Shown in pieces: positions 54,348-64,000 of a DNA stretch of 64,000 bases. Origin of the DNA: Paraphaeosphaeria minitans. Its lineage: Eukaryota > Ascomycota > Dothideomycetes > Pleosporales > Didymosphaeriaceae. Location: positions 434,001-498,000 of the forward strand of contig WJXW01000016.1 of the NCBI GenBank assembly GCA_015832175.1, written 5' to 3'. The position numbers were made by a program, and so were the translations under genes. The first letter of the stretch is position 1. Each line of letters opens with the position of its first letter. A model generated the notes under the pieces. That model was not told the origin of the DNA. It searched no databases and worked only from the letters and a program-made list of their open reading frames with translations.

Positions 54348-57177
54348 TTTTCTATTTAAAGATCGAGGTCGAGGGTGAAGAGAGTTGACTACAGTTGGTG
54401 TTAGAAGTATGTGAGGCGAGGTGTAGTGTCGGTATATATAAGGACAAGATTTCTTCAGAGAAAGATCTGTTGTATTCGTTGTGATGAGAGTCGAGTCGGG
54501 CGAGAGTCTAAGGGGAGTGGGTGTGTCTGGGGCTGGCGTTGTTCACTCGTGGTATGATGGGCCTTGTACGCACAGGCCAAAGACCGCGACGGGGCGCATT
54601 CTGTGAAAAGTGATCTATTGGCGCCGAACCGCCTCAGAAGGCCTCATATAGAGGAAAGACCCATGTTTTAAGGTCATAGCGTGGAGTTGAATCCGGGCTT
54701 TAGCTATAGCAAGTTTTTACTGCAACTCGTTATTGTATTTTTCTCAATCCGCAAAATATGAAATATCTCTAATAACTCCATTAACCTAGCATCTAAAATT
54801 AAGGACGGAACGATTTGACTAAACATGGCATCAAACGATTGTATAGCTTGTGTCTACGTAGAATCGCGCAAATGACAACTACGCCTGTAAAGTAACTGCA
54901 ATATACAGCAGTTATAAGAGCCCCATAATTGCTTAAGGCACATGAGCCTAACCTTCAACAGTCTAACTTGTATTTTGACTCCTCGTGGTTCGACTCACAC
55001 GTCCATTCACGATTGGTCAAACTAGAAATACTCTTAGCACGACCGCCAAGCGTGGTGTAAGTTGATAATTCGAGGAAAGACAATGAATAATGTAAAACTA
55101 CATGTAGGCTGTGATAGCTACAGAGTATTCAGCCTCATTCATGCACTTAATAACATTCCGTTGTGTCGTACCTTCTCCTCTTACATTGAGCACAGTACGC
55201 TCGTGGCAAATGACTTATATTTCCTTTCTAACCATTGCTTCTGACAGAGAATGGCCATCTTCCTCACTGACGTCTGAAAGAATGTACGCAAGAGATGTGG
55301 GTAGGGAACTTTACAATGGTCAGGATCCGGGAGCTTGGTGAAGCTGTGAACGGTCACTCAAGCGTCAGACATGGTCAGTTATGAAATTTTGGCCGGCAAT
55401 ACGTCCCGCTATTGTCTCCTATTATCCATCCAATACCATAGCTGTAACTTTCCATCACCTACGTCTCCTCTTTATCCATGACGCATAACTGTCCAACACG
55501 TCGAATGCCCAGTGCATGTGTAACAGCGCAAGTATCAACCTCCTTGTAAGGCTGAACTAAAAAAATCGATACAACTGCAAAATGAACTTGACAATACAGA
55601 CCAAATTTCCCAGCTTGCCACTGTGTTACTCCGCCCTAAACCTCGACGTCAGTTTGCTCATCGTTTGAACAAAAAGACAACATTACGGCCTCCACAGCGC
55701 GGTTTGCATTTGAGGCGGTCCCATCTCGTCATACTCCTGAGGTGCCGGTTTGCAAGTAAGCGGCATGGTTGCTGCATGGCACGTTGTCGGGTGGTGGAGA
55801 TGAATTGCGCCACCAGCAAGCAGGGAATCATCCACGAAGGGAAGGCGGACCATCGCGATAACGGTATCTCCCGCGCGAGAGACATAAAACTTGCAGATGC
55901 TCGATGTCCATCGCGAAGCCCAAGAGAACAGAAACTTCTAGCATGAAGATACCAACATACGACCACACCTTGGCTGGACTCGCACGACTGGTAGTTTTTA
56001 TTCTGTTGATGAACAATGCGCTTCCTTTCTCGGTTGCCGCTCAGGATGCATGGCTATCCAACACTGTGGGGCATCGCTTAGTAGAGACGTCCCAATGGCC
56101 CCCAAACTAGGTACTTAGACGCAAGACGGCAAGACCTGTGCTAAGCAAAGCTTAGGTGAGTCTTGCCTACCAGGCGTCCTTGCTTTCATTGGCCGCATTA
56201 TCTGCATGGCCCTTGGTAAATGTAGTGTGATGTTTATGCTGATAGGTTTTGTATTTACGGCCGGAAGTTTCGAGTGAGTGACTACGTATGTCGGTGTTGG
56301 ACTGTGTGATCTTCCGTAGCGTGCAAACACTTTCTAGAGTTTTACAAGAAGGTTCAATTCTAGAATAGCGAAGTCAGATGTCCTACAACGACCAGGTTCC
56401 CGTCCGTTTGGCAGCTTCCTACCTAGGCGCTCAGGAATCTTCCGGTGGCCTCATGCGACCCAGTCCTAGCCGAGCAACATGTGAATACCCGAAAGGAATC
56501 CGGAGCTTTATTCCGGACGTACAACCATGTGCGCCATGCTTCCTTCGCAACTTCTCCATAGTTGCTGCAGACGTAGCTGATCGCAGACCACAGCTCTGCC
56601 CTATAAATTCTTGTAAGTTCGCATGCATGGTTATATTGTGATGCTGCAGGAAGATTAAACGAGCTAGCGAATTTACAATACGGCGCCCTGCATCTCAATG
56701 TGGAGGCTCTCGGGTGGAACTAGTCCAGGGTCTTACAAGGGAATGTATCGGGCCTTGGGAATCCTTCCAGTACGGTCTTGTGGGGTAGTGTTTGGGGCGA
56801 TTGGGAAAGGGGTGGACGAGCGATTCGTGGTTTGTTGTGGTCGTCGAGAAGAATGTCGTGGTTAGGCAGGTCAGGACGTTGTGGCAAGCGATTAGGGCAG
56901 GTGGTTCGGTTCTACAGGCAGATTCTACAGGCAGGTTCTGCAAGGCGAGGCGAGGCGAGGCGGTGTGGGTTTAGTCCGGTCTCTACGGTTTTGATCCGGG
57001 ACGTGTTTATCACGGTTTGGGCATTGGTTTGGCGTTTCATACCCCCGATCTAGCATCTTGTTTTATTTCCTTCTTCTTCAAACGATAGCGACAATGCAGT
57101 TGGTCTTTTCCCGTCCTCAGTTAATACAGATACGTCCTCCCCACCCCTCCTTTCGTCGACCACACCACACCCTCCCC
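54348..57177. other. 2.8-kb gene-poor stretch
   Basis: No convincing gene. The part at about 54690-55600 is moderately AT-rich but lacks the dense TpA pattern of the left-end RIP block, so any RIP there is weak. Open frames of 60-107 codons on both strands look random. Near 56925-56965 there is a short ggcgaggcga-type repeat. The stretch may hold unreadable relics or untranslated regions of neighbours. Confidence 0.4.
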
Positions 57178-59010
57178 CTAATATACCTCCCTCCCCGCAA
57201 CCCAGACCCCCATTCCCTCTCCCTCGGGCCTTAAATCAAAAACAACCAGCACACTCTTTAGCCACGCATCCCCCAGCACCGCATCGCCATCCTCCATCCT
57301 CTGCACCGCAAGACTACACCGCCCCCGCCCTTCCCTCGTTAGCATATCTTCGGGGTTAATATAAAACGTCGTGCCGCCGATGACGACGCCGAAGCGCGGC
57401 TGCTGCGCGGAACAAGACGTGATATATGTGTTGGAAGAAGGGACGTAGCGGGCGGGCGGGGAGAAGAGGGAGGCGAGGTGGTCGGCGGTGTCGTCGGGGA
57501 GGTAGAGGAGGGTGGATCCCGAGTCGAGGATCATTTGTAGGGGTGCTCCGCTTTGCCTGTGTACTCTTTGGCGTGTGCTTGGACTCACGCTCGAGCTCGT
57601 GTTTGCAAAGGACGCGGTAGCGGGGCCTGAAGGCGGCATGATGGCGAAGCCATCGACGGGGATAGTGTAGAAGGCGTAGGTATGCGCGAAGACGGGGGTG
57701 ATGGGCACGCGGACGAAGGGCGGGGTGTACGGGACGTCGGGGATGCCGCCGATGGCGAGGAGGCCACCGGCAGTGGGGGACTGTTGTGTGGGGCGGGAGA
57801 GCGCGAGGGAGAAGACGGGTGGGATTTGGTGCGTTTCGAAGCTTCTTCTTGTCAGGCGTGTCCGCTTGAGTCCAACTACAAGGATGGATAGGGGTTAAGG
57901 ATAAGGGGAAAAGACTTACAGCGAACCCACCACAGTCGTGTAGTTCAGATCGCGGTAGTTGGAAGCCAGCGTCGGAAACGCCAACCCCATCAGCCCACTG
58001 CTCCGCCCATCGCCCATCCACCACCCCCGCTCCACAACCCCAATCGTCTGCCGCACCGTCAGCCCGCCCTTACCCCCGTCGACGTCGCCCACACGCAGCT
58101 CTTCCACGCCCATCTCCCCCATTAGGTACTCCCCGTCGCTGTACTTGACGCCGAACGCGCGGCCGGGAATTGGATCGTACGTTTTGCTGTCCACGACATC
58201 GTACAGTTCTCCGAAACCGCAGCTTCTCTGGGGCAAGCGTGCGTGGGAGATCCGGCCGGTGCAAGTGAAGTCTGACGCGGCGATCCACGTGTCCGAGGAT
58301 CCGGTGTCGAGGATGAGGGTGTAGGGGTGGCCGGCGAGCGTGACGTTGGTCATGTAGACGCGGCCACCTATGGTGTCAACGGGCTGCTCGATGGCCGCTT
58401 CTGCGACTGTGGCTGGAGAGAACGAGTCTGGGAAGGAAGTGGATTCGGGGTCAGAGTTAGCATCTTGGGCCGTGGCTGGCGGTGGGAGGTCTGCCGGGAG
58501 AGACGACACATACGTGGGAAATGACACATCTACAGGGGATGGCAAAGCCACAGGAGGCACCACATCCTCAGGAGACGCCAAACCCACCGGAGGCACCACA
58601 CCCACAGGAGATGCCAAACCCACCAGGGGCGCTGCTTGTACAGCAGCTCCCCCACTCACCCCAGGCGAAACTGCCCCGTCACCACCAACCACCGGCAACG
58701 ACCCGGGCACAACAACTGGCGCGATCCCAAGCCCCGGCACCACAAGCCCCGGCACCGCAAAAACCTGACGTTTCCCATTTGTATTATTTCTTCGCCTCCG
58801 TCTATGCAGATGACGGGTTGACGGCGTGATAGGATGCGGGTGCGGCGCCGCAACGAGCGAGAGGACGTGCGGCGTTACTATCCCCGTTAGTTAGATCCAC
58901 TGCAGAGAAAGGAAGAAAGCAGGATGAGTACCTTGGATGCCTGCCGGCGCGCGATGGACCAGGGCTGCTGCGAGCGGGAGAAGACATGGCAGATACAGGG
59001 GCAGACGCAT
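57178..59010 (-). CDS. Secreted pepsin-like aspartic protease (A1 family)
   Basis: Three exons: 59010-58932, 58877-57920 and 57841-57178, giving 566 aa with introns of 54 and 78 nt. A signal peptide (MRLPLYLPCLLPLAAALVH) is followed by a basic stretch and a KR pair (RRRRNNTNGKRQ), a likely Kex2 processing site around residue 60. Next is an unusual Pro/Val/Ala low-complexity segment of about 90 residues (PPVGLASPEDVVPP type) and then the bilobal catalytic domain: first aspartate D214 in LILDTGSSDTW, YSDGEYLMGE flap region, GLMGLAFP, and second aspartate D452 in MILDSGSTLLYLP. The hydrophobic end VVIGG...AVLGDAWLKSVLVVFDL is the family C-terminus. No GPI signal is seen. Introns were placed by frame closure. 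A short stretch after SFANTSSSV could be an extra in-frame intron but lacks a suitable acceptor. Confidence 0.88.
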
Positions 59011-59792
59011 GGTGGATGGGCAAAGGACAGAAAAAGCACACTCGCAGGGGAGGGAAAAGGAAAGGTGGAATGCAAAGATGCGATGGATGGATTCAAGCTA
59101 CTTATACCCCTTGCTTGGGGTGTGCAGCAGACGCAGGTCGGGCCATGCATGAAACGGACTATCATGGTGACTTCATGGAGATGACCGCGGCGAGCGCCTG
59201 GCGGCATGGCATGGCATGTTGTTTCTGCTTCGCGTTCCCGGGGGAATTTACCCTGACATGCGGCGCCACGCTACATTCCAGTGGGCGGTGGCACGAACGA
59301 GCTCGAGGGCTGCCATGGTGTTACCAGATCTGCGCAGGTGCTGCTCGCGCGGGTAGGGGAATCCGGAAGACTACATGTGTAATGGCCTACTGTTTGAGGG
59401 CAGGCACTCCCTGACTCTGCTGGATCTATTGCCTAGGGGCGGTCACGTCGATGCAACTAGCAGGTGGCATCACGAGATTAGCCCAGAGCCAGGTACATAC
59501 CTGAGAAGTGCGAGAGACATGCCATGATCCAACTGCCGCGTAACGCGCTCTTGGCGCACATCCCTTGAACTGCGTTAGAAGTGATCAATTGTATTGCAGG
59601 TGAAGGCGTACATGGCCTGATTGAACTAGAGCAAGCATGGTGCCCGAATGCAACTGGCAACACCCTATACGCTCGGTGGTGGTGCCCATGTAACGACAAA
59701 GGGATATCGCGCCTAAGCTGCTCGCATAGTACTGAAGTAAGTCAATGCTGGAAGATATATCGTCACACACCTTGAACGCCGGACGAAGTCGA
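59011..59792. other. Spacer upstream of the aspartic protease
   Basis: About 780 bp, protease promoter and LUC7 3' flank. No further gene, RNA or repeat seen. Confidence 0.35.
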
Positions 59793-60740
59793 CTACCAGC
59801 CGCCTCCTCTTCTGCCACGCCCACCGCGGCGGCCTCCTCGGCCGCCGGCAGCACCGAAGCCTCCTCCCCAGTTGCCTCCTCCACCATAGCCGTTTCTGTC
59901 TTCGCCAGGCGGGTACGAGTCCCGCGCAGGAGCACGGCCCTTGACCGCCTTGGCGAGGGCGTCGTACGACTTGCGCATCTGGGCGTAGCCGAGGTGCATC
60001 TTGCCGTAGAAGTGGTCTGCGAGTCGGCGATCGTTGTCGAGCCTGCTGAGGTAGGCACCGCACACGTCGCAGACTTGGAGCTTCTGGTGGCCCGACGGAC
60101 CGCCCGTTTCGGTCAGGTTCCGCAGCATCTTTTCCGTCTCGTCCTTCTCGGCCTTGTTGACGCGCAGCTTGTGGAACTCGTTGACGGCCAGGTTGACCAT
60201 GCCCTCCTCGCCCATGATCTGGACCTCGAGCATGCCGGCCTCGATGGACTTGTTCAGTTCCTTGATTGTGTTGAGCTGGGCATGTTAGCTGCGCCATGTG
60301 GCCGTGTCGCCGGGGTGCTCACGTATTGGTTGGAGAGGCGGATCTCGTCGGTCGTCTTCTCGAGGCGGCCTTGGGCCTCCTTGATGCGGCCATCGCACTG
60401 CCTGACGTACTTTTGCATGTCCATGAAGTATTCGTAGTCAAAGTTCCAAGTGCGCTTCTGCTGCTCCGAGGCCTCGTGGTACTCGGTCTTAAGGGCCTCG
60501 TTGTGGACCTTGGGACAGGGCCCGAAGTCTTGCTTGGTGTTGGTGAAGAGGTCGTGGGGGCAGTTGCCGACGAGGTACGACTTGCAGACCTTGGGGTCGG
60601 TGATGTCGAGCTTGGGCGCCTGCTGGTCGAAGCCACTCATGGCTCCGGCGCCCATGAGCTGCTCTGCGACGGGTCAGTCATCAGTGGCAGGCGCATATGA
60701 GGGTAGACGTACCTAGCAGCCTGCGCTGCTCGGCGGCCAT
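59793..60740 (-). CDS. LUC7: U1 snRNP component LUC7
   Basis: Three exons: 60740-60713 (28 nt), 60663-60323 and 60275-59793, giving 283 aa with introns of 49 and 47 nt. LUC7 binds the U1 snRNP and helps choose 5' splice sites in the nucleus. The tiny first exon encodes MAAEQRRLL, and splicing yields EQLMGAGA, the usual LUC7 start. Two zinc fingers are visible: a CCCH type (CKSYLVGNCPHDLFTNTKQDFGPCPKVH, residues about 33-60) and a C2H2 type (CDVCGAYLSRLDNDRRLADHFYGKMH). Between them are coiled-coil helices (DGRIKEAQGRLEK, IKELNKSIEAG). The C-terminus is a Gly/Arg-rich RGG-like tail (GGRGGRRGGRGRRGGGW) in place of the RS tail of metazoan homologues. It is divergent from GPI16 with 253 bp between starts. 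Confidence 0.95.
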
Positions 60741-60993
60741 GGTGACGGTGCAGATTGGTATGCGCGCGCACGTCAAGGAGGGGCGGTGCGTTGGATTGTG
60801 ACAGGGCGTGGAAGGTGGAGGGTGAAGTGTCGACCGTGGCGCGTCGAGCGTCGAGCGTCGAGCGTCGAGCGTCGAGAGCTTTCGCGGCAGAGACGAGGCG
60901 CCAAGCCCCAGGCCGCCAATCACGCGCGTGCCTCCTTCACCACCGCCGCCACCGCCGCCAGCGCCCAAGTGCTTCTCTAGGTGCGGTGCTGCA
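60741..60993. promoter_or_regulatory. Bidirectional promoter LUC7 / GPI16 with 7-nt repeat
   Basis: The 253 bp between divergent starts. It contains five copies of gcgtcga at 60841-60875 and a CCGCC-rich tract (caccgccgccaccgccgcca) before the GPI16 start. The repeat may be a regulatory or merely a slippage feature. Confidence 0.6.
60841..60877. repeat. 7-nt tandem repeat (gcgtcga)n
   Basis: Five perfect head-to-tail copies in the middle of the LUC7/GPI16 promoter. Confidence 0.9.
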
Positions 60994-62810
60994 ATGCTGT
61001 CGTTTCTCTCCCTGTTGCTTTTCCATGCCCTGATCGCTTGCGCACTCGATCCTCCGGCTCACGCCAGCCCGGACTACCACGAGCGCCTGCTCCTCCGCCC
61101 GCTGCCCCAGGACACGCTCCTGGCCACGTTCAACTTCCGCAGCAACGAGACGGCCGCCGCATACGAGCAGCAGAACTTCCGCCTCTTCCCCCGCTCTCTG
61201 GGCCAGATTCTGCAGCATGCACACACGAAAGAGCTACATCTGAGGTTCAGCGTGGGCCGGTGGGACGCTGACAACTGGGGCCAGCGGCCGTGGTACGGCG
61301 CCAGAGAGGGCAGCAACGGCGTTGAGCTGTGGGCCTGGATCGAGGCGGACAGCGAGGCCGAGTATGATGGCATGCCAATTGTAAGACGACTCGCTCACGC
61401 ACCCGCAGAGCCTTCGCGCGCTGGCTGACGCTGGTCAACAACCTCTCGGGGCTCTTCTGCGCCTCGCTCAACTTCATCGATGCCACCAAGACAATTCGGC
61501 CTGTCCTTTCCTTCGAACCTGAGGGCGACCATGCAGACATGTCCAACCTGCATCTCCTCCACGGCATCCTGCCCCACGAGGTAGTGTGCACCGAGAACCT
61601 GACCCCCTTCCTCAAGCTGCTTCCTTGCAAGGGCAAAGCTGGCATCTCCAGTTTGCTCGACGGCCACAAGCTCTTCGACGCTGCTTTCCAGACCATGGCC
61701 ATCGACGTGCGCCCGCTTTGCGACACGTCGGGCCAGGAGTGTGTCGTGGAGATGGAGCAGACGGTGGACATGGCGCTGGACATTGCCCGCTCGAAGCGCC
61801 CCCGTGACAACCCCATCCCCCACCCTCGCCCCATCGAGGACATCGAATGCGACACCTCCAAAAGCTACAATTCGCCCGACACATGCTACCCACTTGACAA
61901 GAAGACAGAGCCCGCCTGGAAGCTCACCCACGTATTTGGCAAACCACTGCGGGGTGCCTGCCCCCTGACAGCGACCGAGGGCCCGGAGTCGGAAACTCTC
62001 TGCATCAATACGCCACCAGAGCGCACAGTTCAAGTAAACACGACGGGCCAGTACACAGAGTGGCTATCAGCTTCAGACACGCTTCGCTGCTACAAGCTCC
62101 CAACCGGCACCGAGCTCGACCTCGTCCTGCCCGAGCAGCACATGACCACCGGCCTCGTACGCGGACAGCCTCACCTGTATGCCGCCCGCTCCATCAACGG
62201 CCACGGCCAAGAACGCGGCAGTGTTCAGGCCGTCATCAAAAACCCATCGCCCACCGATGCCGTCGACTTCACCTATCTGGAGTCGCTCCCCTGGTTCATG
62301 AAGCCCTACCTGCACACGCTGCGCGCACACGTGTCCACCTCCTCCGAGGACCCGCTGAAAGAGACGTACTACCGCCCCGCCATCGACCGCATCCGCGGCA
62401 CGCACCTCGAGCTGCGCCTCGTCATCCCCCCGGCGTCCACCCTCATCCTGAACTACGACTTCGAAAAGGCCATCCTGCGCTACACCGAGTACCCGCCCGA
62501 CGCCAACCGCGGCTTCGACGCGCCTCCTGCTATCATCCGCATCCTGGGCCCGTTCCAGTCTGCCGATCGCAAGGGCCTGTATCTCAGGACGACGCCGCTG
62601 CTGCTGTCGCTGCCGACGCCCGACTTCAGCATGCCGTACAACGTCATCATCTTGACGAGCACGGTCATGGCGCTGGGCTTCGGCAACATCTTCAATCTGC
62701 TGGTCAGGCGCTTCGTCGGGGCGGACGAGGTGCCGGCGGCGCGCGGGCTCAAGGCCATCATCCAGGGCCAGATGCAGGGCGTTAGGGCTAGGTTTGGGAG
62801 GGCTCCGTAG
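60994..62810 (+). CDS. GPI16: GPI transamidase subunit GPI16 (PIG-T)
   Basis: Two exons, 60994-61361 and 61409-62810 (47-nt intron), giving 589 aa. It is an ER membrane subunit of the complex that attaches GPI anchors to proteins, and it stabilises the catalytic subunit Gpi8. A signal peptide (MLSFLSLLLFHALIACALD) starts it. Conserved blocks: YHERLLLRPLPQDTLLATFNF, FPRSLGQIL, LHLRFSVGRWDADNWG, LWAW, the join EAEAFARWLTLVNNLSGLFCASLNFID across the intron, HGILPHEVVCTENLTPFLKLLPCKGKAG, and DYVFEK-like DFEKAILRYTEYPPDANRGFD. One C-terminal TM (MPYNVIILTSTVMALGFGNIFNLLV) is followed by a short cytosolic tail. I chose the donor at 61362 (gtatga) over one at 61381, because only it gives a normal-length intron and the conserved EAFARW join. 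An upstream in-frame ATG (60928) would place a Pro run before the signal peptide. Confidence 0.93.
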
Positions 62811-63384
62811 ACGGGTATTGAATGTGACCCACGGCTTTTTCTATTATTTTATTTTTCCAACGTTGCAAAACAGGGTTGGCACTCGCCACCGTTGACGCCT
62901 TTGGCTATACTACCACTACATACGCATCCTCCTTTCCCCCCACTCGATGTTCCTACACGCTCACACCGCCTCGGCACTCACCTCCCTTAGCATCTTCATG
63001 GTCGACGCGAATTCTTCCACCGGCGTCCGCCCCAACCCATGCTGCCGACGAGGTGGGCGCTGAGGGTGAAGGGTTACATGGTGGGTTGGCCAGTCAGGGG
63101 TGTGGTGTGTGGCGAGATTTGATGTGATTGAGGGAAAATCGAGGGGGTGTCTTGCTGTAGTCGAGCTTTACGTACGCCGGTCGGTTAAATCAGGTTCAGC
63201 AGCTAGCTGGTCAGGTGCAATGCTGCAAGCTGGCCATGCTGCCCGGGGAGAAAGCTCACGTCCTGATGCGTTGGGATTCAGGGCTCGTAGCAGAGCGGCA
63301 TGCGATGCTCAACGTGCTTTGTGGGCGTCTGTCTGCTCCTTCTGGAAGCAGGTCGGTGTGATGGGTGTTCATAGCGGCGGTCCT
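62811..63384. other. Convergent spacer between GPI16 and the edge gene
   Basis: About 570 bp shared by two convergent 3' ends. No further gene seen. Confidence 0.35.
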
Positions 63385-64000
63385 TCACTCGAGGCTAGAG
63401 TATCCGCGGAAGACTTCGCAATCGAGATAGTTGTTCTCGATAAACGCCGTATCCATGCGCAGCCCATGCACGTCCGTCCACTCCTGCTCTTCAGCGAACG
63501 GGTGGATAGTCGCGCGTACGGTTCCCTTGACACGCTCGATCGCATTCGGTGCGGTGGTCAGCGACGTGTTGAAGAGCCGGATCATGTTGTCGCAAGTCTT
63601 CCCGTCTGCGAAGGTGGGCTGGTTGGTGAAGTTTTTGAAAAACGACAGCGGGAAGCGCTCTTCTTCTGTGGCGGAGAACAGCGTCGTCAGCCCCTCTGCA
63701 CCGGTGAGACTGCGGGCGCTGAAGTAGGTGGTGCCGGGTTCCTTGGCTTTGGGCACTGCGCGGTAGGCATCGCATTCGGGCTCGAAGATTGCGGGGAAGA
63801 CGTTGGTGCCGTAGTCGACTGCGCCTTTGAGTGCGATGTCGTGACCCGCGCTCATGATCAATGACGGAGCCCACTTGAAGGACGTGTGGTTGTCGTTCAG
63901 CAGGTCGACAAAGGGGAATTCGATGCCAGTGCGCTGGGTCTGTTAGCTCGCGTTCTGATCGGCTAGGTAGGTGTCGTCTCACAGAAAAGTCATCTATCTT
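63385..64000 (-). CDS. 3' part of an unrecognised gene running off the window
   Basis: Two partial exons: 64000-63983 and 63939-63385, joined over a 43-nt intron (gtgaga...taacag). The stop is at 63385-63387. About 190 residues are visible, starting (K)IDDFSTQRTGIEFPFVDLLNDNHTSFKWAPS across the splice, then IMSAGHDIALKGAVDYGTNVFPAIFEPECDAYRAV and ending NNYLDCEVFRGYSSLE. The regular composition, lack of stops and clean splice sites indicate a real gene. I do not recognise the family. Two or three N-glycosylation-like NxT sites and cysteines suggest a possibly secreted protein, but the N-terminus is missing. Confidence 0.65.

Noticed and set aside
62060..62785. 241-codon plus-strand open frame, His/Arg/Pro-rich
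   Set aside because: Alternate frame of GPI16 exon 2.
63100..63864. 254-codon plus-strand open frame
   Set aside because: Antisense to the edge gene, whose frame and intron are much more convincing.

Overview
The window looks like nuclear DNA of a filamentous ascomycete (Pezizomycotina), most likely a Dothideomycete. The grounds are short introns (43-78 nt, one of 137 nt) with GTRNGT donors and CTNAC-type branch sites, GC-rich compact genes in both orientations, tRNA genes split one base 3' of the anticodon, and an AT-rich block at the left end with the signature of repeat-induced point mutation (RIP). The class-level placement is inference; family and motif recognition was by eye, without database searches.

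Layout. 1-4390: an AT-rich, stop-riddled remnant of a Ty1/copia retrotransposon on the minus strand; reverse transcriptase and integrase are still readable. 4713-17433: an accessory metabolic region with a short-chain dehydrogenase, an MFS sugar transporter divergent from an intracellular GH2 beta-mannosidase, a Dal5-type anion permease and a second sugar transporter. 17985-18410: a scrap of a cytochrome P450. 18927-23077: a CNNM/Mam3-type CBS membrane protein divergent from the branched-chain keto-acid dehydrogenase E1 beta subunit. 23365-23988: intron-containing tRNA-Phe and tRNA-Pro genes. 24305-25673: a broken DMATS-type aromatic prenyltransferase. 26300-26960: simple and tandem repeats. 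27034-29595: a membrane/coiled-coil gene with two 87-nt exons that look like tandem exon duplicates.

30684-37841: conserved genes: MAK5 (60S biogenesis helicase) divergent from TRM7 (tRNA 2'-O-methyltransferase), a repeat-rich spacer partly built from copies of the TRM7 3' end, and a type II membrane glycosyltransferase. 39019-41224: two uncharacterised proteins. 42575-47638: a plant cell-wall locus with a secreted GH78 alpha-L-rhamnosidase and a secreted GH28 enzyme flanking a multiply broken alpha/beta-hydrolase gene. 48148-54347: a membrane protein and two LPxEI / F-box-like proteins. 54348-57177: gene-poor. 57178-62810: a secreted pepsin-like protease, then LUC7 (U1 snRNP) divergent from GPI16 (GPI transamidase). 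63385-64000: the 3' part of an unrecognised gene that runs off the window.

Three housekeeping pairs (MAM3/BCKDHB, MAK5/TRM7, LUC7/GPI16) share short bidirectional promoters of 253-368 bp. The accessory genes concern plant polysaccharide and sugar use (mannoside hydrolysis, rhamnogalacturonan-type pectin, sugar uptake), and three relic genes (P450, prenyltransferase, hydrolase) suggest continuing loss of secondary and accessory metabolism. No clearly unprecedented system is visible. The most unusual structures are the tandem-exon gene at 27034-29595 and the set of young-looking pseudogenes.
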